In this document: one piece after another, positions 1-5,828 of the stretch | How the letters are laid out: every line of letters starts with the position of its first letter | Numbering within the stretch: position 1 is the stretch's first letter | Assembly: GCA_021792815.1 (NCBI GenBank) | Contig: JAJYTX010000195.1 | Location: forward strand, 1-6,049 | Source: Pseudomonadota bacterium | GTDB taxonomy: Bacteria > Pseudomonadota > Gammaproteobacteria > Steroidobacterales > Steroidobacteraceae | Length of the DNA: 6,049 nt | Direction: 5' to 3' | Position numbers and translations under genes: made by a program | The notes under the pieces: generated by a model | Told to the model about the DNA's origin: nothing | Databases searched by the model: none | Seen by the model: only the letters and a program-made list of their open reading frames with translations

Positions 1-818
1 TGCTCCGGGTCCATCCTGAGGTCGGTTGCGAAGTTGCAGAGGCTGTACAGCACCGGGCGCCCCTCGATGGTCTCGATTCCCTTGAGGATGTGGGCATGAT
101 GACCCAGAATCGCGTCGGCACCGGCGAGGATCGCCGCGCGCGCGACCTCGCGCTGGTAGTCTGCGATTCGCGCCCGCACGAAATGTATGCCCCAGTGCAG
201 CGAGACGAGCACCACGTCTGCCAGATCTTTCGCGGCGCGGATGTCGGCCTGGATGTCCGTCAGGTCCTGGGGATGCGCGTAGGTGTGGATTCGCGCGGGG
301 GTTCCGGGCTGATCAGGCTCGATCTGCTCGTACACGGTGAACGCGCGCAGCGGCGCGCACCCGGCGCGCCGCTCGGTGGCCCAGTAATCGGCCGGCAGGA
401 TGGAACAGTAGGCGAGCAGCGCCACTCGCGTGCCGTCCGCGAGGAGAGCGACGTGCGCGCGCCGCGCCGCCCGAATGTCCCGCCCGGCGCCGACCACCGC
501 GATGCCGGCGGCCTCGAGATGACCGATCGTCTCGATCAAGGCCTCGGATCCCCAGTCCAGGCAGTGATTGCCCGCGCAGGAGATCACGTTGAAGCCGGCC
601 GCAGCCAGAGCGCGAGCGCCCGCAGGCGCCGCCAGCACGGCATGTCGCGCCTGCGGAAGGCGAGTGCCTGTCGCAGCAAAGCTCGTCTCGAGTTGCCCGA
701 AGGTCAACTCCGCGTCACGCAGCGTCGCCGCCGTGGCCGCAAAGCACTCCGCCGCATTGCCGCGATCCGGAGCGATATCTCCGGTCGCGAGCACGATGCC
801 GTTGCTAGGCCGACGCAT
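1..818 (-). CDS. CapA-family metallophosphoesterase-like protein (partial, C-terminus beyond left edge)
   Basis: The minus-strand frame from the ATG at 818 stays open to the window edge (272 residues, no stop), so the protein is cut at its C-terminal end. It shows the ordered motifs of the CapA/PGA_cap family, calcineurin-like metallophosphoesterases named after poly-gamma-glutamate capsule proteins: TGDIAPDR at residues 12-19, FGQLETSF near 40-47, AGNHCLDWG at 82-90, HWG at 208-210, GHHAH at 239-243 and YSLCNF at 258-263. In the family, Asp14, Asn84/His85 and the GHHxH histidines would be metal or phosphate ligands. YSLCNF has Cys where Gly is usual. There is no signal peptide: the first motif begins about 12 residues in, suggesting a cytoplasmic protein unless processed otherwise. 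The ATG lies inside the end of the upstream transporter gene (14-base overlap, no strong Shine-Dalgarno), which suggests translational coupling. Many CapA-like proteins have no link to capsule, so the substrate is not assigned. Confidence 0.9.
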   Translation of the reverse strand, partial: MRRPSNGIVLATGDIAPDRGNAAECFAATAATLRDAELTFGQLETSFAATGTRLPQARHAVLAAPAGARALAAAGFNVISCAGNHCLDWGSEALIETIGHLEAAGIAVVGAGRDIRAARRAHVALLADGTRVALLAYCSILPADYWATERRAGCAPLRAFTVYEQIEPDQPGTPARIHTYAHPQDLTDIQADIRAAKDLADVVLVSLHWGIHFVRARIADYQREVARAAILAGADAILGHHAHILKGIETIEGRPVLYSLCNFATDLRMDPE

Positions 819-1866
819 CGCGGCTCGGCTCGACCCGCGCGGGCGCCCGCGCAGTGAATCGTGGGGCCAGGGACAGCAGCGCGATGGCGACGATGAGCAG
901 CACCGCGCCGCCCACCTCGGCGTCAGAGGGCGTCGCACCGAGATCCATGGCTGCCAGCAGATACGTGGCCGCGAGCCCGGCCAGAATGCTCGCCGATCGC
1001 TCGAATGGAACGCAGAACGTGTTCTCCCGCCGATCCAGCAGAATCATGACCGCGAATATGGAGATGAAGAACAGCAGTGCGGCAAGCATGACCAGATAAG
1101 GCAGCTGGGCGCTCGTCCACACTCGTACGAAACCGAATCCGAGCTGATTGCCCTGTTCGCCCAGGTGAAAAATCGACAGCAGCGCAAGCCCGACCAGCGC
1201 CACGGGAATCGCCACCAGTTGCTCTTCGACGAAGTAGCCTTTGCTGGCGCGCGCATCGCCCGATTTGGCGACGCGGGTCATCATCAGCAGTCGCATCAGG
1301 TAGCCGACCGTGTACAGCACGATCGTGACGATCGCCAGGACGGGAAGATAGAGACCACCGCGCGCATGGATGGTGATGATCAGGCCGAGAGCGACCAGCC
1401 CCAGCGCCACCCAGGAATACCAGCGCACGCGCCGACCGAGCAGCAGATCGACCAGGGGGGCGACGACGAGCACATCGCCGCGCATCAGCAATTGCATGAA
1501 GGGAATGCTCACCCCGCGGAACGTAAACGACAGCGGCACCGTAAAGAGCATCAGTGCCGCGCCCAATCCCGAGATCACGGTCCAGCGCGTCGGGCGCGGC
1601 ACTCGCCGGCCGAACACGGTGCTGCTGTGCGCTTCGCGCCACCAGCCTTTCGACCATACGAACAGGTAAGTCAGCACTCCGCTCATCAGGATGACCGCCG
1701 GCAGCTGCTCGAGGCCGGTCAGCGTCCTTCCGAGCGGCGCATACGGGATCGTCGCGAGCCATCGGGTCAACATGGCGTAGGGCACGAAGCTCAGCAGGTA
1801 CAGGACGGAAAGCGCCTCGATCGGAGGATCACGAGAGCCTTCGGAAGGATTGCGGGTCGAGCGCAT
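805..1866 (-). CDS. DMT/EamA-like multi-pass membrane transporter
   Basis: A 353-residue, very hydrophobic protein with about ten predicted membrane helices by eye (roughly residues 18-40, 55-75, 95-116, 121-144, 150-169, 173-197, 219-235, 257-280, 295-312 and 322-341). It has short Arg-rich loops and a polar C-terminal tail. Ten helices, and the helix 4-5 pattern (FMQLLMRGDVLVVAPLVDLL, then GRRVRWYSWVALGLVALG), match the drug/metabolite transporter superfamily, whose EamA members are inner-membrane carriers of metabolites. The substrate cannot be read from sequence. I chose the ATG at 1866. An in-frame ATG at 1941 (TTG at 1944) would add 25 non-membrane residues and place the start inside the divergent P450 promoter region, so it is less likely but not excluded. 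The gene is first in a minus-strand unit with the CapA-like gene, whose start overlaps its end, and is divergent from the P450. Membership of DMT is a pattern judgement; another ten-helix family is possible. Confidence 0.75.
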   Translation of the reverse strand: MRSTRNPSEGSRDPPIEALSVLYLLSFVPYAMLTRWLATIPYAPLGRTLTGLEQLPAVILMSGVLTYLFVWSKGWWREAHSSTVFGRRVPRPTRWTVISGLGAALMLFTVPLSFTFRGVSIPFMQLLMRGDVLVVAPLVDLLLGRRVRWYSWVALGLVALGLIITIHARGGLYLPVLAIVTIVLYTVGYLMRLLMMTRVAKSGDARASKGYFVEEQLVAIPVALVGLALLSIFHLGEQGNQLGFGFVRVWTSAQLPYLVMLAALLFFISIFAVMILLDRRENTFCVPFERSASILAGLAATYLLAAMDLGATPSDAEVGGAVLLIVAIALLSLAPRFTARAPARVEPSRDASA

Positions 1867-1898
1867 GGGTCGGCAGCCAAGGGCGACGAACGACAGCA

Positions 1899-1904
1899 GT
1901 TTAA
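1899..1904 (-). promoter_or_regulatory. Possible -10 box for the transporter/CapA unit
   Basis: Read on the minus strand, 1904-1899 is TTAAAC, an AT-rich hexamer in otherwise GC-rich DNA. A weak -35-like CTGTCG lies about 18 bases upstream. A start about seven bases downstream would give a leader of roughly 25 bases to the ATG at 1866. The match is weak, and the call rests mainly on position. Confidence 0.25.
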
Positions 1905-1930
1905 GCCCGCAATCGGGCCCGACGACAGTC

Positions 1931-1960
1931 TTGACGGACATCAATGCAAGCGCTTACACT
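1931..1960 (+). promoter_or_regulatory. Sigma70-type promoter of the P450 gene
   Basis: TTGACG at 1931-1936 (five of six to the -35 consensus) is followed by an 18-base spacer and TACACT at 1955-1960 (four of six to TATAAT, keeping the key second A and final T). Transcription would start seven or eight bases after the -10 box, at 1967-1968, which is the A of the P450 start codon. The mRNA would therefore be leaderless or nearly so. This fits the absence of any Shine-Dalgarno sequence in front of that ATG. Confidence 0.6.
1945..1958. promoter_or_regulatory. LacI-family-like operator dyad across the P450 -10 region
   Basis: TGCAAGCGCTTACA is a 14-base dyad with six of seven base pairs symmetric (only 1947/1956 mismatch), a perfect AAGCGCTT core at 1948-1955 and a central CpG. 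A palindrome centred on CpG is the usual form of LacI/GalR-family operators. It covers the end of the spacer and the first bases of the -10 box, a position where a bound repressor would block RNA polymerase. The end of a LacI-family gene lies at 5829-6049 in the same window. That this regulator binds here is inference. The site is also 79 bases upstream of the divergent transporter start and could affect both directions. Confidence 0.5.
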
Positions 1961-1962
1961 CT

Positions 1963-1981
1963 TCGCTATGAGCGATAGCGA
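1963..1981. repeat. Inverted repeat spanning the P450 start codon
   Basis: TCGCTAT (1963-1969) and ATAGCGA (1975-1981) are perfect 7-base inverted arms separated by GAGCG, and the ATG at 1968-1970 lies within the structure. In a transcript starting at 1967-1968 most of the left arm would be missing, so a DNA-level role (a second protein-binding site at +1) is more plausible than an mRNA hairpin. It may also be chance. Confidence 0.35.
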
Positions 1982-3257
1982 TTTGCCCGCCTGCGCGCGG
2001 CCGGCAGAGGAAGGCCCTGACTTCGACCCGCTGGCGCCCGAGACCTTCGACAGTCCGCATGCGCTGTATGCGGAGTTGCGCCAGCGCTGTCCGGTCGCAC
2101 GCGCGGAGGCGTGGAATGGCTTCTGGGCGCTGCTTCGATACGATGACGTGCACCGCGCTGCGTCCGATTCACGCACGTATATCACCTCGGTCCAGAATGT
2201 CGTTCCCAAGGTCGCCTTCACGGGCCGCAGACCCCCGCTGCACCTTGATCCACCGGAGCACACACCCTACCGACGCGCACTGAATCCGTTACTGTCCGAA
2301 GAGGCGGTTGCCAGGCTCGAAACCCCGATCCGTGGCATCATCGGCCAAGCGCTCGAGCCTCTGCTCGAGCGCGGGCACGGCGATATCTGCGCCGACTTCT
2401 CCAGCTACGTCACGATCCGGGTCTTTGCCGAATGGATGAATCTCTCGGCAGAGGATGCCGCGCGACTCAGCGCCATCGGTCGCGAGTACAACCTGTCGGT
2501 GCAATCGGCCCACGACGAGCGCGTCCGCGAGACCAGTCTGCAGCTGTACGAGATCGCCAAGCGGCTGATCGCTGACTGCCGCCGCATGCCCCGAGACCCG
2601 ACCGTGGACCCGGTCGCCGCGCTGCTTGCAGCGCGGCACAACGGACAGTCGCTGCCCGAAGAAATGCTGATCGGCACGGTACGGCAGGTGCTCGTGGTGG
2701 GGATCATCGCTCCGACGATCGTGATCGGCAGCATCGTCACACATCTGTGTCGCCATCAGGACCTGCAAAGCGAGCTGCGCGCCAACCCGCAGAGGCTGCC
2801 CGCAGCGCTCGAGGAGTTCCTGCGCCTGTACACCCCGTATCGCGGTTTTGCGCGCACCTGTACCCATGAGGTGACCCTTCACGGGCGTACCATTCATCCC
2901 GGAGAGCCCATCGCGCTGGTCTACGCGTCTGCGAACCGGGACGAGGCAGTGTTTCCGGAACCGCATGAATTCCGGCTGAATCGACCGAACATCCGCGAGC
3001 ATCTGGCGTTCGGCCGCGGTCCGCACCACTGCGTCGGTGCCGCGCTCGCTCGTCTGGAGCTGCGTCTCGCGCTCGAGCAATTGCTGGAGCGAACCAGCCG
3101 TATCGAGCTCGCCGGGCCGGTCCTGCCGACACGCATGCCGGAAATCGGGGCACTGGTCGTTCCGGTACGGATCTGGCGCGCCACGAATGCAACAGGGATT
3201 CGTGACGGGTCGGACCAGCCATTGGACGAGCCGATCCCGCACCAAAGTACCCGCTAA
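1968..3257 (+). CDS. Bacterial cytochrome P450 with non-canonical I-helix
   Basis: A 429-residue soluble P450, a heme-thiolate enzyme that normally inserts one oxygen atom into a substrate using electrons from a ferredoxin. Visible features in order: FDPLAP near the N-terminus, C-helix HLDPPEHTPYRR at residues 92-103 (heme propionate contact), K-helix ExxR at Glu283-Arg286, and heme loop FGRGPHHCVG with ligand Cys355. There is no membrane anchor, as is usual for bacterial class I enzymes, and length is normal. The oddity is the I-helix: where most P450s have AGxD/ETT, this one reads GIIAPT at 245-250. The acid becomes Ala248 and the catalytic Thr becomes Pro249, while the next Thr (250) remains. 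The start at 1968 is preferred over an in-frame ATG at 1944, because 1944 lies inside the promoter and 1968 begins a normal MSDSD N-terminus. No redox partner gene is present. The TonB-dependent receptor follows 83 bases later on the same strand. Substrate and CYP family number are not assigned. Confidence 0.97.
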   Translation: MSDSDLPACARPAEEGPDFDPLAPETFDSPHALYAELRQRCPVARAEAWNGFWALLRYDDVHRAASDSRTYITSVQNVVPKVAFTGRRPPLHLDPPEHTPYRRALNPLLSEEAVARLETPIRGIIGQALEPLLERGHGDICADFSSYVTIRVFAEWMNLSAEDAARLSAIGREYNLSVQSAHDERVRETSLQLYEIAKRLIADCRRMPRDPTVDPVAALLAARHNGQSLPEEMLIGTVRQVLVVGIIAPTIVIGSIVTHLCRHQDLQSELRANPQRLPAALEEFLRLYTPYRGFARTCTHEVTLHGRTIHPGEPIALVYASANRDEAVFPEPHEFRLNRPNIREHLAFGRGPHHCVGAALARLELRLALEQLLERTSRIELAGPVLPTRMPEIGALVVPVRIWRATNATGIRDGSDQPLDEPIPHQSTR

Positions 3258-3340
3258 CCGGCCAAACGGCGAACACGCCGCCGCATGCCGGCGAAGCGAA
3301 GTTGTCCGATAAAATAACTGCAGCCCGAGGGGGGCAGACG
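3258..3340 (+). promoter_or_regulatory. Leader of the receptor gene: small stem-loops, possible -10 box, Shine-Dalgarno
   Basis: The 83-base gap holds two overlapping, mutually exclusive small dyads: CGGCG/CGCCG at 3267-3271 and 3276-3280, and CGCCG/CGGCG at 3279-3283 and 3289-3293. A TAAAAT at 3310-3315 could be a -10 box, but I see no convincing -35 sequence, so read-through from the P450 promoter is also likely. The purine run GAGGGGGG at 3327-3334 ends six bases before the ATG at 3341. It acts as the ribosome binding site and decides that start over the TTG at 3302. Confidence 0.4.
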
Positions 3341-5605
3341 ATGAACAAACTGGAGCCTCAACGCTCGATGGCCGTGACCGTCATGCTGACGCTCGGCAGC
3401 GCGCTGGGCATGGCGCTGGCAAGCCCGAACGCCTGCGCACAGAGCTCTGCCGCCGGCAATCGACCGAGCGCGGCAGCGGCAGCCAATGACTCGCGGGGAC
3501 AGCTCGCGGAAGTGATCGTCACGGCCGAGCGTCGCAGCGAAAACCTGCAGCACATCGCGGTCTCGGCGATTGCAGCCAGCGGCCACCAGCTGGTGGAGCA
3601 GGGTATCGTCGATGGCCGTGACCTGCAGCACATCGTCCCGTCCCTGTCTTTTCAGCCGACGGTCTATACCACCAGCTTCGTCAACATCCGCGGCGTCGGA
3701 CTGCAGCAGACGAATCCATCGTCCTCGGACGGCGTGGCCTTTTATCTCGACAATTTCTTTGATCCATACTTTCCGCTCGAGGTCGACGCATTCTACGACC
3801 TCAAGGATGTCGAGGTGCTGCGCGGTCCTCAAGGCACGCTCGTCGGTTCGAACGCCGACGGCGGCGCCATCTTCATCAACAGCATGCAGCCGTCGCTCGG
3901 CCGCACCGGGGGATACATCCAGCAGACTTTCGGTAACTACAATGAGTATCGCACCGAGGGGGCCTTGAATCTTCCGATATCCGACCAATGGGCCGCCCGC
4001 GTCGCGTTCGTGCATGAATCGCGCAGCAGCTTTACGCAAAACGTCGGCCAGCAGCCGCCCTCGGGCATCATTCCCGGCAACAACAACCAGCCGGGCGACG
4101 TGAATTACACCTCGGTCCGTACGCAATTGCTGTTCCAGCCGAACAGGGACTTCAGAGCGGTGCTGAAATTCGAGCCCTTCGAGAGCAGCAACGACGGTCC
4201 GGCGCTGAAGCCGGACATGGTGAATTACACCGCCGCCATTTCCGGATTCAATCCGGCGGCGGTGGATCCCTACGCCGCTTCAATCCAAAACAAGCCGTTC
4301 GTGATCGATTACGGCACCGCGCAATACTTTCGCCTGTCGGGCCAGCGGGCGACGCTCAATGCCGATTGGCATGCATCCCATTACCTCGAGATCAAGTCGG
4401 TGACGGGATGGGACAAATCGGTGGAGCGGGACTACGACGACATCGACGCATCGTCCGCGCCGAGTCAGCAGACCGAAATCCGCAGACAGTGGTACCAGAC
4501 GTTCACGCAGGAGATCGACCTGCTCTCGCCGGTGCAGCGCAGCTTCAGCTGGGTGGCGGGGCTGTATTACCTGAATGCAAGTGCGCCACTCACACTGAGC
4601 TTTGCGAGCGCCGGCGGGCCGGGACCCTCGCTCGACGTCGATCCGAAGCATCGGAATGAGGCGGTTTTCGCCTCCGCGACCTACCGGTTCGCGCCGCGGT
4701 GGTTTGCGACCGTAGGAGGTCGGTACTCCTGGGATCAGCTGCCGTTCATCGAGTCGCTCTGTCAGGGGTTCGTGAAGACCTGCGGCAGATTCAGCGTCTC
4801 GGACAGCGAGCCTTCATGGTCGTTGAAGCTCGGCTTCCAGGTCACCCCGGAGATCCTGATTTACGCGTTGAATTCATCGGGATACAAGTCCGGCGGCGTC
4901 AATCTGCATCTGGAACTGCCGGGATTCACCCTGGCCCCGCCGCCATTCAAGCCCGAGGTCAACCTGGTGGATGAGCTCGGCATCAAGAGCACGATGTTCG
5001 ACCGCCATTTGCGGTTGAACGTCGACGGCTACGAGTCGTTCTACCGCAACTACCAGATCCAGCAGTTTCTTGGCGGAGTCCCCATGACGCAGGGACCCGG
5101 TCGTGCGCAGATCGACGGCATCGAGATGAACGCGGCCGGAATCTTCGGCAGCCTGGGATTCAATCTCGCGGCATCCTACATGCACTCCAAGGTCTCGCAG
5201 AACTTCACGTACCTGCAGAACCTGGGGCCGCCGCTGACCATTGTCAGCGGGACGGAGATGCCGTACGCGCCGAAGTTCATGCTGAACGGTGGCGTGCAGT
5301 ACAGTCTGCCGCTCGGCAGCGGTATCGCGACACCGCGTCTGCAGTACCAATATATCGACTCGCAATACAACATCATCACGCACGCCGTGGCGCCGGCGCC
5401 GGATGAGCTGATTCCGTCGCACGGCACCCTGGATTTCAGTCTGACCTACCGGGCGGCGAAGCACTGGGTGGTGGAGGGTTACGTCAGAAACCTGACCAAT
5501 AAGACTTATATCTCGGCGATCCTCCCCAACCCGCAGCCTGCGGCGAGCTGGCTGTTGTATGGCGCACCGAGACAGTATGGAGTACGTCTGAAATACGACT
5601 TCTAG
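3341..5605 (+). CDS. TonB-dependent outer-membrane receptor
   Basis: A 754-residue outer-membrane receptor that would take up a ligand using TonB-ExbBD energy. A signal peptide (MNKLEPQRSMAVTVMLTLGS and on to a likely cut after ACA, residues 1-33) precedes a short Ala-rich linker. The TonB box EVIVTA lies at 57-62. The plug follows, with IRGVG near 127-131 and LRGPQGT at 160-166, then a long beta-barrel rich in alternating aromatic strands that ends in the typical Phe (LKYDF). The plug motif reads GTLVGSNADGGAIF, where relatives usually have GTLYGRNTxGGAIN. Two cysteines, Cys474 and Cys481, sit close together in what is probably a surface loop and could form a disulfide. The start at 3341 is set by the ribosome binding site and signal peptide; the frame is open from a TTG at 3302. 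Placement after the P450 suggests import of that enzyme's substrate or a related compound. Ligand class (siderophore, glycan, terpenoid, aromatic) cannot be told from sequence. Confidence 0.96.
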   Translation: MNKLEPQRSMAVTVMLTLGSALGMALASPNACAQSSAAGNRPSAAAAANDSRGQLAEVIVTAERRSENLQHIAVSAIAASGHQLVEQGIVDGRDLQHIVPSLSFQPTVYTTSFVNIRGVGLQQTNPSSSDGVAFYLDNFFDPYFPLEVDAFYDLKDVEVLRGPQGTLVGSNADGGAIFINSMQPSLGRTGGYIQQTFGNYNEYRTEGALNLPISDQWAARVAFVHESRSSFTQNVGQQPPSGIIPGNNNQPGDVNYTSVRTQLLFQPNRDFRAVLKFEPFESSNDGPALKPDMVNYTAAISGFNPAAVDPYAASIQNKPFVIDYGTAQYFRLSGQRATLNADWHASHYLEIKSVTGWDKSVERDYDDIDASSAPSQQTEIRRQWYQTFTQEIDLLSPVQRSFSWVAGLYYLNASAPLTLSFASAGGPGPSLDVDPKHRNEAVFASATYRFAPRWFATVGGRYSWDQLPFIESLCQGFVKTCGRFSVSDSEPSWSLKLGFQVTPEILIYALNSSGYKSGGVNLHLELPGFTLAPPPFKPEVNLVDELGIKSTMFDRHLRLNVDGYESFYRNYQIQQFLGGVPMTQGPGRAQIDGIEMNAAGIFGSLGFNLAASYMHSKVSQNFTYLQNLGPPLTIVSGTEMPYAPKFMLNGGVQYSLPLGSGIATPRLQYQYIDSQYNIITHAVAPAPDELIPSHGTLDFSLTYRAAKHWVVEGYVRNLTNKTYISAILPNPQPAASWLLYGAPRQYGVRLKYDF

Positions 5606-5651
5606 CCGCGGCGGACCGGGCGGGGTACGGCACCTGCGCGCGGCACAGCGG

Positions 5652-5687
5652 CGGGCCGGCAGGGAGCGTGGGCCCGGCCTGCGCTCC
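5652..5687 (+). terminator. Possible stem-loop downstream of the receptor gene
   Basis: Two competing dyads lie here: CGGGCC/GGCCCG (5652-5657 and 5671-5676) and GGAGCG/CGCTCC (5663-5668 and 5682-5687). They lie 47-82 bases after the receptor stop. No T-run follows, so this is not a classic intrinsic terminator, and GC-rich DNA produces such dyads by chance. Confidence 0.25.
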
Positions 5688-5713
5688 AGGCGCGGTCCGC
5701 GATCGCGATAGAA

Positions 5714-5784
5714 GGCGAGCCGCGGATGGTGGTCGGGATCCCGTGCCCGGAGGGTTGCGGCGGTTTAGCCTCGGCTCGCCGCCG
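5714..5784. repeat. GC-rich inverted repeats between convergent genes
   Basis: GGCGAGCC (5714-5721) pairs with GGCTCGCC (5773-5780). A tighter pair, CGGCGG (5758-5763) with CCGCCG (5779-5784), has a 15-base loop. They lie between the ends of the receptor and regulator genes, where a bidirectional transcription end would be expected. T-runs are absent on both strands. I see no gene in 5606-5828. Confidence 0.25.
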
Positions 5785-5828
5785 GGAACGCTGTTGATGC
5801 TCGCGGCGCCGCGTAGCGCCGTGGTCCG

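Noticed and set aside
90..857. Plus-strand open frame opposite the CapA-like gene
   Set aside because: The composition is Arg/Gly-rich without motifs, and the minus strand carries the ordered CapA motifs over the same bases.
1867..1941. ATG at 1941 as the transporter start
   Set aside because: It adds 25 residues without a clear role, has no ribosome binding site and lies in the divergent promoter. Kept as a possible alternative only.
1944..1967. Upstream in-frame ATG as the P450 start
   Set aside because: It lies between the -35 and -10 boxes and inside the operator-like dyad, would add an atypical MQALTLFA, and has no ribosome binding site.
568..1971. Long plus-strand open frame (467 codons) opposite the transporter and CapA-like genes
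   Set aside because: Its product is rich in Arg, Gln, His and Asp with no recognisable domain. The opposite strand encodes a coherent ten-helix membrane protein and CapA motifs, so this is a high-GC antisense shadow.
2289..3245. Minus-strand open frame of 318 codons inside the P450 gene
   Set aside because: It lies antisense to the conserved P450 I-helix, K-helix and heme-loop coding region and has no domain of its own.
3302..3340. TTG at 3302 as the receptor start
   Set aside because: It would put 13 polar residues before the signal peptide. The ATG at 3341 has a purine-rich ribosome binding site and yields a normal signal peptide.
3254..4126. Minus-strand open frame of 290 codons opposite the receptor N-terminus
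   Set aside because: It is a shadow of the signal peptide and plug coding region, with no recognisable protein features.
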